A DNA stretch of 64,000 nt from Numida meleagris (Eukaryota; Chordata; Aves; Galliformes; Numididae): positions 3,828,444 through 3,892,443 of the forward strand of contig NC_034411.1 of the NCBI RefSeq assembly GCF_002078875.1, written 5' to 3'. Positions 44,101 to 53,355 of the stretch are shown piece by piece. The translations under genes and the position numbers were made by a program. The notes below the pieces were generated by a model. That model was not told the origin of the DNA. It saw only the letters and a program-made list of their open reading frames with translations, and searched no databases. Positions within the stretch are counted from its first letter, which is position 1. The number at the start of each line of letters is the position of its first letter.

Positions 44101-47100
44101 CTATAAAAAGATTAGTCTGCGCAGAGGATTTTTTAACTTACAGAAATAACTTTCTCCTCAGACTTTTGAAGATAATATAAGAAAAAACAGAACTGTTATC
44201 AGTAACTGGATAAAGTACGCACAATGGGAAGAAAGCTTAAAAGAAATACAGAGGTAATTATATTATAGCTGTAGATGTCTTACAAACCTCTTAAGACATG
44301 TGCTGACAAACATTGTCAAAATTTTGGAGGCACGTCATATGCACAACTTACTTCCCTTTGATTTCCAGAGCCCGTTCCATTTACGAGCGTGCTTTAGATG
44401 TAGACTACAGAAATGTCACCCTTTGGCTGAAATATGCAGAAATGGAAATGAAGAACCGCCAGGTTAATCATGCCCGAAACATCTGGGATCGAGCTATTAC
44501 CACCCTCCCCAGGGTGAACCAATTCTGGTATGTTTACAGAGGATGAAGCATTGCTTTTACCCCAGAGAGTATAGATCGTTTTTATATTTCTACATAGTGC
44601 AAAAGTGTATTGTATTCTCTTTCTGCAGTTCTTCAGGCTAATCCCCAAAAATGTAGAAGCTTAATTTTTGAAAGATTGTGTAGTTTTCAAATGGTAAGGC
44701 TATTGCAGAGAAGGATGTTTGTGTATCTGCATGCTGCCAGTTACAACAGTATCTACAGGCATTTCTGGAGTGCAAGTGGGGAATAGGTGGTAGAAGTGTC
44801 AGTGATACTCTTATTAAGCACTTGAAAAATCATTGTAATTTGTATTTACCAAATGATTGTAAACACTGGATCTTGTTTTCTGAGGTATAAGTACACTTAC
44901 ATGGAAGAGATGCTGGGGAATGTTGCTGGATCACGTCAGGTGTTTGAACGCTGGATGGAATGGCAACCAGAGGAACAAGCTTGGCATTCCTATATTAACT
45001 TCGAGCTGAGATACAAGGAGGTGGATAGAGCACGTACCATTTATGAGAGATATATCCTTTTTAGTGCATTGTGACTCCTACCCAAATTTAGGGTTGAACA
45101 ATTTGTTTCTTGTGTGTTCTACCTATAGCTCCTTTTTACTGTGATGTGCTGGTAGTAAGCCACCATACTGAGAACCAGTAGTAGGTCTTAAACGCATGTT
45201 TGATATATGTCTCCAAATTTAGTTAAATGTAGAGATCCTGCTACAACAGGGAATATTTAACATCACTCACACTTCTAGCTTTTTTTGTAGCCCTAATTCA
45301 TTCCAGTTTTCTCCTTCTTAGCCTTCTCCCTGACCCTTGCCTGACTTTTATTTCTTTTATTAAAATTCAGGTTTACAGTACTCAACATGATACCTTCATG
45401 TGCTCGGAGCTGCTTTATGTCTTCCTTCCAATTGTATTACTTGCATGTGCCATTCTTAGGAGTTGTTTTTTATGAGCCTGTGCTCACTGGTAAGGATGCA
45501 ATTTGAGAGATCCAATGCAACTGCTACTGTTTCTTTAACATAACTCTACTCGTTATTGTCCATCCTGATGTGAAAAACTGGATCAAGTATGCCCGCTTTG
45601 AAGAGAAGCACTGTTATTTTGCTCATGCAAGGAAAGTATATGAGAGGGCAGTGGAGTTCTTTGGAGAAGAGCATATGGATGAACACTTGTATGTGGCTTT
45701 TGCGAAGTTTGAAGAGAACCAGAAAGAAGTAAGATTTTCTTAAATCAGGCTGATAGTAACCACATCCACAAAATTTCTTTCTGAATATCAAACTCAAGGC
45801 CCCTTAACATTCACTTGAATGCTTGTGTTTTCCAACACCTTTGTGGTCTTATGTAGTCTGAGTTAAGGAATCAATCTTTTGCTTAGCTTATATTTCACTT
45901 TTGGTGACATTGAGGAAATATGTTCTGAGTAAAATAAGTGCCAGATCTCCCAATTCTCAGAATAGTGCCATTCAATCTCATACATGTCCTACAGTTTGAG
46001 ACTGTAGATCAATTGCATGCGTAATAAAAAAAATAAGCACTATTAGCCATAATTTTGCAATTAAACAATTCAAAACATTCTGTGAACCCCAAACCACAGA
46101 CTCTTAAAAATACTTTAATTATTCCAAACGTGTAAATTAATAAGTGATAGTAGGTTTTGGTATTAACAGATTTTTCTTCTTCGTTTGTTTGTATTCAGTT
46201 TTACCCTCCAGGGAGATCTGTGTTAGTCCTGTCCTAAAAGCATCATTTGCAATAAACATTGTAAAAGGATCATTGAGATACTGAAACATACGTTATGGGG
46301 TGGGAGAGAAGTTGCATTCCAAATACAATTCAAACGATATTTAATATTTTCAGTTCGAAAGAGTAAGGGTGATCTACAAGTATGCCTTGGATAGAATTCC
46401 AAAACAGGATGCCCAGAATCTCTTCAAAAATTACACCATCTTTGAGAAGAAGTTTGGAGATAGAAGGGGTATTGAAGACATCATTGTCAGCAAGAGAAGA
46501 TTCCAGTATGAAGAGGAAGTGAAGGTACGTATTACAAATATTCTCTGGGCTCATCATGCATGCACTTGCTGCTTAAGATAAGCGTCTCATGATAGGAAGG
46601 CTGACTAACTTTATATTACCTGCAATATTTGAGCCAAAAAAAAAAAAATACAGGGAACATTCTTCAAGGAGACAGGACTCCATCTGTGGAGGAGAGAGAT
46701 ACTTGTATTCACAGCTTTTTCATTTCTGCAGTCTAGTACACATTGTGGAGCCAAAGTTTTTGATTGCACAGAGAACTCATTACCCTTCAAAGGCTTTTAG
46801 AGGACATGCAGTTTAGCTTGTAACTTATTCTTTCACTTTCATTAAGCAGTTACTTCTGCCCTCTTGTGTAGAAATACTTGTTTCCTTGCAAGAAAAGTAT
46901 GGCATATCTACTCTTAACCAAATTACTCAATAGTGCTCATTTCTTCACTTCCACTTTTCATAATTCAGTTTGCATTCACAAAAAATACTTTTAGGTCAAA
47001 TAAAAATGGAACTAAAGACGCTTTAACTCGCCTCCCTTCCAAAGCTCTAGCTTAAGCGTGCTTGAGACAGTTTTTGCTGATATTTCAATTGCTAGTTTTA

Positions 47101-50100
47101 AAGGGGAAATTCTGAATAAAAACTGTAAGTAAAGGAAGAAGTTTTGTTATTTGCAGTTACTGAAGTTTCTTTCCCATTTCTCTGCTCCCATCTTTCTGGA
47201 AGGCAAATCCACATAATTATGATGCGTGGTTTGACTACTTGAGATTAGTTGAAAGCGATGCTGATGCAGAGACTGTCCGAGAAGTGTACGAAAGAGCCAT
47301 CGCTAACGTTCCCCCAATTCAAGAGAAGAGATACTGGAAGAGATACATCTATCTTTGGATTAACTATGCATTATATGAAGAGCTGGAGGCAAAGGCAAGT
47401 AGTAAGAACTCACATTTTTCTTTCTGAAGTACTTTTCTTACACTAAGTATCTACAGGTATCTGTAGAGAATTGAGAGCAACAACAACAAGCTGACTTGTT
47501 TTATGTCATTAGCGACAGGATTTGCTATTTATGCATTTGCCCCCTATGCATACATTTCTATTTGTGTGAAATATTCCGCCGTATGAGGAGAAAAGCATTT
47601 GTTTCACCCCAATTCATGTAGAAACTTGCTGATAAAAGCAGAAATAGGTCTTTCTAGCCCTATCTGAATTTCCTTTCCCAGGCTGTTGCCTGAACTTGTG
47701 CCGATACTGGTACAAATGGTACTATAAATAGTATAGCTATAGGTATTTCTTCTGTTTATTATCAGTTGGGTAACATAGTATTACAAATACAGCAGTATTA
47801 CAAATAGTGTAACAGAACTATTTGTAAAGCTGTTCTGTAAAGGGGTCAAGTTCTTGCTACAATTACCTTTTGAGGCTTTGTTTAGGGTGTTACCAATCGT
47901 GTTGCATAGCTACATTTTATTTCATAAAGTCATAGTTCAGAATAGCTGTTCAGTGTCTGGTAAAAGAGAAAACATTTTTTTTTCCCCTAATTGACAACAC
48001 ATCTGGTTTTATTGGCTTGTTCTTAATGAGAAATCTTTTTTTTCCTTTGGAGGAAAAAAAAAAAAGACCCTTACTGACCCTCAGAATTTACCATCTTTGT
48101 ATTGTGCATACACATATGTAGATAAGTACATACATATTTTTAAGTATACATGATTCTAAATTCCTGTACTTAAGAATGCTGTTCAGCAGTTTGATAATCA
48201 TTGTGTCATTCAAAATGGTGTAATTACTGTAGCATAATCTGAGTAGTGAATGAAGAATTTAAATTTTTACTTAATTTTGCCTGTTCTTTCAGGATCCAGA
48301 GCGAACCAGACAAGTTTATCAGGCATGTATTGAGCTCCTTCCACACAAGAAGGTATGGCTTCTCCAACAGTTCATATAAAGTCTTGTCTTGTAAAAACTA
48401 AGACTGTGATTCTTTAATTTTCTCCCTCAACTTACTAGTTCAGAAGACCCTTAAGTTGTTCTTAGTTAAGTGCAATGAGGCCTGCAAGGCTGAGATGCGT
48501 AAGCCCCTCCAAAAAGCTGCTAATGTGCTTTTGCATAGCCTGCTCACAAACAAGGGAGTTGTTTATCCAAGATTTTCTGTGCACTCCCTTCTACTTTCAC
48601 AAAGTTTATCTTCTAAAATTGGTAGTTTTTCCCTGTAAGTTAAGGCATTAGATAACTGCAACTTGCATAGTCAGTGGGGAGCAGCAGCCACGTGTTGATG
48701 TCAGATTTCCTCATATAGACATGAAGCCAGTGTTTGAACAGCATTTTCAAATTACAAAGAGTGCTATAAAAAGCTGAAATACCACCTACTTAGGGGTTAG
48801 TTTAGTACTGTTAAGTAGTAGAGAATGTCTTCTCTCTTCCTTCCCTTGCTTGTTTTCCTTCATAGAAAGGCTGATATGTTCCCAGCTGTTCTCAGCCTCG
48901 TTGCCTGTAGTCTGCAAAATATTTGTTACTCAATTTTACATAGGGTTACTGCCTTTTGTAGTAACTTTGTAATTATTTACGTGGTGCCCACTGAAGAAGG
49001 TGCATTTCACAAACTGTCATGAGGGTGTATATTCCCCATAGCTGATATGGTTAGCCAATGAGTTGATTGATAAAATACTTTATTTACTTGAAAAGATTTT
49101 TGTCCTGTCTATTTTTACTTTACATCTATAGTAGAGTAAATTACCTTGATATAGAGATTGTATTGGGTCACAAATTGTCACTTTCCCAACAGAAAAACAC
49201 TGAAGTCAAACACAACTAACTGCAGTATTGATAATGTGCGTCTATGTGTAGATGGTGGTGTTTGCAAAGAATATAAGCAGAATTATTTACTGAGCTTCCA
49301 ACCCATGCACCATGTTGTTCCTTTTTCTTTCAGTTTACATTTGCCAAAATATGGCTGCTGTATGCACAATTTGAAATAAGACAGAAAAATCTTCCACTTG
49401 CTAGAAGAGCTTTGGTAAGCTTTGGTTAATTCTGTAATTGATTTCCCTAACTAATAGTAACTAGAGAATGGCATTAAAAGATTTAAAAGATCTTAAAAAT
49501 CGTCCTTTATAAATTGCTGCTTTAATCCACTTAAGTAAAGCTTCCTAGAAATCTGCAGGGACCAGTATTTACTGTCATGTATGATTTAAAAAGAGGTATA
49601 GTTTGATATGATGAATTAGCCACCGACAGAGATGAATGCAGCTTTCCTGTTTCTACTGAAAAAAAATGTATCTAAATACAAGAGTACTAAATCAGCTTAG
49701 TGCACTTACAGTTTTAACTATTGCTGATTTCTTTAAACGATACCTGTATTAGCAGTTGCTTTTTAAAAATCTAAATAAATTGGAGTTTTTGATTCTCAGA
49801 AATTCAGACTTGCATAATAACATTTGAGTCCCAGCTACTTGGATGTTGGTGGAAGCAATCATGGGGGCTTTGTGCAGGCTCATGAGCTTCTGTACAAATT
49901 TCACTACCGTGTCAGAGAATGATGGAATATGTTTTGGCAGCAAAAAAAAATTGAAATGAAAAAATTGTTTTCCCTTCAGATATTCTGAATAAGCTGAGTG
50001 ACAACAGTGGACTAAGTTTACCCTCCAACATGCTAGTAAAACTGTGTTTGTTGAGCTGGACTCCTGCCCTTGCCCAGAAAAAAAGCGAAGCAGAGGGATT

Positions 50101-53100
50101 AAATGAGACTTAAAATCTCCCTGCAGGAGAAGGCAATCATCTGTCTTAAAATGTGCTGTAGTTTTAGCTTGATTTGAAATACCCTCCTTCCACTCTGGAA
50201 AGGCTACTTTGGTCTCTGTTGTAATAGTTCCTTCGATTTATTTTAGACTTCTCTTTTGTCTGTCTTTTCTCTGTTGTTGTTAAATTTCTGTCACTTAATT
50301 TGGCAGATTTTTTTTAGTACATTACTTTTAATTATTTTTGGGACTAGATTTTGTAGATGCAGCCATAGTCTGTCTATGAACTGGACCTAGATTTGGCAAG
50401 CAGTTAACCTTACTTTTGCAGTAAGTTCACTTTGAACCACCTCTTTGGCAAGAATTCTCGCTTCTGTCCTGAGGTAAGGGTATCCAGGCACTACACTGTC
50501 ACCGTGCAGAAGAGGAGCAAAAGAGGAAAGCTAGGTTAACTTGATGATCTTAGAGATTTCTTCAAATCTAAATGATTCTGTCATTCTCTATTGCAGACAT
50601 GCCCAGTCTTAACTGTTGCTTTAAAAGATTTCCAAATTAAAAGTCAGAAATTGCTTTTTCCTGGTTTGACACTTGCAGCACTAGTTTTCTTCAGATGCTG
50701 AAGCATATCAAAACAGAAATATTTTTTTAAAATGTTATTCTCTGTCTACCCATTGCTGTAAGTCAGCAAGCAGGTAGTATGCTTCTATTCTCTGTGCGCT
50801 GTCCAGGAAGCAATTTCTTTCGATTTTATTTGTTTTATACCGTGCTTGGCAACTCCTCAACTGGAAGACTGGTGCAGACTGGTAGTGTCTTCATCTTTTG
50901 ATGCGAGATGAAATGTTCTTTTGTTGAGCCACGGTGTGTTCTTACTGATACTTCATGGGGAAGTTATTTGTTATTTAGAAGTATAACAAGTTAGAAAGTT
51001 TTATACTTCAGAGTTCTCGTTGATGCTTTATGGATGCTTCCCTCATTGACATTGATTGGATTTCATACTCAAAAATGCATTTTAGATCAAATATTGAACA
51101 ACAAAAAGTTGTTTAGAAATAGTGTTGTTTTTTGTTTCTTCTGCAAGATCTTTAAGTGGTTTTTGGTTTTCTTTTTTTCCTAACAGGGAACATCCATAGG
51201 TAAATGTCCCAAAAACAAACTTTTTAAAGGTTATATTGAACTTGAGTTACAACTGCGAGAATTTGATCGTTGTCGAAAGCTGTATGAAAAATTCCTGGAG
51301 TTCGCACCAGAGAACTGCACATCATGGATTAAATTTGCTGAACTAGAGACCATTCTTGGTGATATCGACAGAGCCCGTGCAATATATGAATTGGCTATTA
51401 GCCAACCTCGACTAGACATGCCAGAGGTAAGGGGGAAGATGCATTTCACATCTTAATGTAATTTAAATATATTTATTACATTGTTTGGCCAATTAAGATG
51501 CAAATAATCTAACAGCTCGAACAGATCTGCTTATAGTAGAGGCCTAATCTGTCTCATTAATTAAGCATCTGTTTCTTAGCAGAAAGAAAGATTTCATATG
51601 ACTTAGTCTTAATCCTTGCTAATGCTGTCAATTAATACTCAGATATCTGAAATTCATTTCTACAGAGTTCAAATTTATCTATGTTCCTCTCTTAAATAAC
51701 TTTTTTGGCGCTATCTCAATGTTAAATACAGAGCTTTTAGAGGCTGTGAATATATGGAGAGACTTCTGTTTTATAGGTTCTTTGGAAATCCTACATTGAC
51801 TTTGAAATAGAGCAAGAAGAGTATGAGAAAACAAGAAACCTTTACCGCAGGTTACTTCAGCGAACACAGCATGTTAAGGTATGTATGGGTATCCAGAACG
51901 CAGAACAGGTCTTGAATTGGATCCCTGGTGGATGGAAAGCCTTGACTGCTTCAGTTGCCTGGCTTTTTGAAATGGACTGGAAACTTAAGTTCAGTCCCAT
52001 GTCTGTGTTGCTGAAAAGAAATTTCTAACTTATGTATAACAGCAGGTATGTCATATTTAAGAAAGAAGGCTTTGTAGAAGCTGTGCAAAGCAGCCCTTTT
52101 CTTGCTGAGATGCTTTGGAATTTTATTTGCTAAAACGTTGCAAAGAATTACTCATTGAGATTATTTTTCCAGTGTCATTTGATGCTGCAATTTGACTAAA
52201 TTCAGACAGATCTATCATATCCCTAAACAAGCAGTAGAAATTTGTTGAAGTTGCTAACATATATATATTCTTTCTCCTCAAAATGAGGCATATCTCACAC
52301 ACTTGAAACAAACATGAATTTTCTAGGTATTAGCTTGTAGAAGTATACTTTTGGGTTGGTTTTTTTTTTTTTTTTCAGCTGCTTTATTTTCTTTATCACT
52401 TACCTGTTGTTTCTGTAAGACTTCAGGATGGAAGTTTCAGCTTGGTTTTTGTTTGTTTTAACGTAGGTATGGATTAGCTTTGCACAGTTTGAGCTATCTG
52501 CAGGAAAAGAGGAGAGTTTGTCAAGATGCCGGCAGATTTATGAAGAGGCTAATAAGGCAATGCGGAACTGTGAGGAGAAAGAGGAGAGAGTCATGCTTCT
52601 GGAATCCTGGAAGACCTTTGAAGAGGAGTTTGGAACTGATAGCACTAAAGAGAGGATAGAAAAACTTATGCCTGAAAAAATAAAGAAGAGGAGAAAACTG
52701 CAGGCTGAAGATGGGGTAAGAAGAAAAAAATATACAAGTAATCTGTCTGAAACCTTGGTGGCTTTCCACTGGGATCTGGAACTCAAAATTAGCTGTGATG
52801 GGTGCTGTAACTGTGTACTGATATTACTGCTGTAATTGAAGAAAAGTATTAGCATAAGACACATCCTGCTGAGTTCCTTGTCCTTTAGTGAGCTAGGTGG
52901 GCAGTTGATTCGGAGTGAAATACCAATGATCAAGGTAGTTTTAGTTTAAACTTCTATTGCTGTATTGCACCCATTCAGCTGGTTGGTTTTAGCTGCTACA
53001 GATGTTCTAACGAACATTGATTTCAATTTTATCTCATTTTTATGCTTACTAGAAAAACCTGCTAATAGCTATCATTAACATGCAAATTAAACCTGCTTTG

Positions 53101-53291
53101 TGGTGTTTTTTTTTTCCCTGTAGTCTGATGCTGGCTGGGAGGAATATTATGATTATATTTTCCCAGAAGATACTGCCAATCAGCCTAATCTCAAACTACT
53201 TGCTATGGCTAAACTCTGGAAGAAACAGCAGCAGGAGAGTGAAGCTGCAGAAATGGATCCAGACAAAGACATTGATGAAAGCCAGTCTTAA
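41080..53291 (+). CDS. CRNKL1: CRNKL1, crooked-neck-like pre-mRNA splicing factor 1 (complete)
   Basis: Fourteen coding exons: 41080-41127, 42347-42499, 44162-44253, 44369-44527, 44885-45051, 45550-45728, 46354-46524, 47203-47394, 48293-48352, 49334-49414, 51187-51426, 51777-51878, 52467-52715, 53124-53291. They sum to 2061 nt, giving 686 residues plus TAA, the length of the short human isoform. After an N-terminal [15 protein letters not shown] and proline-rich segment, the protein is a long array of HAT (half-a-TPR) repeats. These are visible as recurring W..YA..E and A R.(I/V)YERA patterns between about residues 80 and 600, followed by a basic PEKIKKRRK stretch and an acidic tail. In the family (yeast Clf1/Syf3) it is a nuclear scaffold of the Prp19-associated complex and is needed for spliceosome activation. 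The start is chosen by homology ([16 protein letters not shown]) and strong context. Introns 5 and 8 are non-canonical. Confidence 0.97.
41430..42224 (+). mobile_element. CR1 LINE 3' portion in CRNKL1 intron 1, plus orientation
   Basis: About 0.8 kb of CR1 3' sequence. It starts near TGATCTGCCTGAGAGCAGG, passes through GTGAGGCCGCACCTCGAGTG and CAGGCTGCCCAGGGAGGT, and ends GATTCTGTGATTCTT. The large open frames across it on both strands are LINE-derived or GC-driven. Confidence 0.92.
42347..42499 (+). CDS. CRNKL1: CRNKL1 exon 2 (residues 17-67)
   Basis: The acceptor is CTTTGCAG and the donor GTAAAG. It encodes [20 protein letters not shown], the [15 protein letters not shown] proline run and NDYKLRKRK. 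It is phase 0 at both ends. Intron 2 (1662 nt) contains the AT-rich repeat. Confidence 0.96.
43026..43302. repeat. AT-rich dinucleotide repeat, CRNKL1 intron 2
   Basis: About 280 nt composed almost only of A and T: TA repeats interrupted by AAATA, TTTTA and short ACA units. It is highly self-complementary and likely variable in length. Confidence 0.95.
44162..44253 (+). CDS. CRNKL1: CRNKL1 exon 3 (residues 68-98)
   Basis: The acceptor is CTCCTCAG and the donor GTAATT. It encodes [20 protein letters not shown] then [10 protein letters not shown], the first HAT repeat. It ends in phase 2, and the next intron is only 115 nt. Confidence 0.96.
44369..44527 (+). CDS. CRNKL1: CRNKL1 exon 4 (residues 98-151)
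   Basis: The acceptor is ATTTCCAG and the donor GTATGT. It encodes [20 protein letters not shown] then [20 protein letters not shown], a classic HAT repeat pair. It ends with TG of a tryptophan codon. Confidence 0.97.
44885..45051 (+). CDS. CRNKL1: CRNKL1 exon 5 (residues 151-207), ends at an AT-AC intron
   Basis: The acceptor is TTTTCTGAG. It encodes [40 protein letters not shown] and [12 protein letters not shown]. The exon ends one base into a phenylalanine codon, directly before ATATCCTTTT. No GT donor restores the frame. Confidence 0.95.
45052..45549 (+). other. CRNKL1: U12-type AT-AC intron, CRNKL1 intron 5
   Basis: The 498-nt intron begins ATATCCTTTT, the minor-spliceosome 5' site, and ends CTCTAC. 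A U12 branch-site match TTCTTTAAC at 45531-45539 puts the branch A about 11 nt from the 3' end, the usual distance. The splice restores the frame and the family peptide exactly. Confidence 0.95.
45550..45728 (+). CDS. CRNKL1: CRNKL1 exon 6 (residues 207-266)
   Basis: It begins TC after an acceptor ending CTCTAC, restoring the codon TTC and the peptide [20 protein letters not shown]. The donor is GTAAGA, phase 0. Confidence 0.95.
46354..46524 (+). CDS. CRNKL1: CRNKL1 exon 7 (residues 267-323)
   Basis: The acceptor is ATTTTCAG and the donor GTACGT. It encodes [20 protein letters not shown] then [20 protein letters not shown] and [16 protein letters not shown], almost invariant in vertebrates. 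Confidence 0.97.
47203..47394 (+). CDS. CRNKL1: CRNKL1 exon 8 (residues 324-387), GC donor
   Basis: The acceptor is TCTGGAAG. It encodes [20 protein letters not shown] through [14 protein letters not shown]. The donor reads AAG followed by GCAAGT: a GC-AG intron is required to keep the frame into exon 9. Confidence 0.95.
47395..48292 (+). other. CRNKL1: GC-AG intron, CRNKL1 intron 8
   Basis: The intron starts GCAAGT after AAG and ends TTCTTTCAG. A GT site (GTAAGA) 7 nt downstream at 47402 would shift the frame. GC donors with an otherwise perfect consensus are a known U2 subclass. Confidence 0.9.
48293..48352 (+). CDS. CRNKL1: CRNKL1 exon 9 (residues 388-407)
   Basis: This 60-nt exon has acceptor TTCTTTCAG and donor GTATGG. 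It encodes [20 protein letters not shown], phase 0 at both ends. The introns on either side (898 and 981 nt) hold nothing recognised. Confidence 0.95.
49334..49414 (+). CDS. CRNKL1: CRNKL1 exon 10 (residues 408-434)
   Basis: The acceptor is TCTTTCAG and the donor GTAAGC. It encodes [20 protein letters not shown] and PLARRAL, one HAT repeat. The following 1772-nt intron contains one degenerate CR1 tail near 50530-50592. Confidence 0.96.
50530..50592 (+). mobile_element. Degenerate CR1 3' tail, CRNKL1 intron 10
   Basis: CTTGATGATCTTAGAGATTT and then CTAAATGATTCTGTCATTCT match the CR1 terminus, with decay. The rest of the intron is unrecognised. Confidence 0.65.
51187..51426 (+). CDS. CRNKL1: CRNKL1 exon 11 (residues 435-514)
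   Basis: The acceptor is CCTAACAG and the donor GTAAGG. It encodes [40 protein letters not shown] and [20 protein letters not shown]: three HAT units in one 80-codon exon. Confidence 0.97.
51777..51878 (+). CDS. CRNKL1: CRNKL1 exon 12 (residues 515-548)
   Basis: The acceptor is TTTTATAG and the donor GTATGT. It encodes [20 protein letters not shown] and [14 protein letters not shown]. The following 588-nt intron has nothing recognised. Confidence 0.96.
52467..52715 (+). CDS. CRNKL1: CRNKL1 exon 13 (residues 549-631)
   Basis: The acceptor is TAACGTAG and the donor GTAAGA. It encodes the last HAT repeat ([20 protein letters not shown]), [20 protein letters not shown] and the basic [11 protein letters not shown] stretch, a possible nuclear localisation signal. 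Confidence 0.96.
53124..53291 (+). CDS. CRNKL1: CRNKL1 exon 14 coding part (residues 632-686 and stop)
   Basis: The acceptor is TTCCCTGTAG. It encodes [20 protein letters not shown] and [17 protein letters not shown], then an acidic tail ending DIDESQS and TAA at 53289-53291. Confidence 0.96.
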   Translation, partial: SDAGWEEYYDYIFPEDTANQPNLKLLAMAKLWKKQQQESEAAEMDPDKDIDESQS

Positions 53292-53349
53292 GATGTTGCC
53301 TTCCCCTGCTCCCTTTCTTGGGTGTTGTACGCTATTTTCAGTGGTGATG

Positions 53350-53355
53350 AATAAA
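53350..53355 (+). terminator. CRNKL1: Polyadenylation signal AATAAA of CRNKL1
   Basis: A canonical AATAAA lies 59 nt after the stop codon. A second AATAAA at 53930-53935 could serve a longer 3' UTR. Confidence 0.75.

Noticed and set aside
45052..45075. Reading through the end of CRNKL1 exon 5 to a later GT (near 45062)
   Set aside because: It would replace the conserved FVIVHPDV peptide and break the frame; the AT-AC splice fits exactly.
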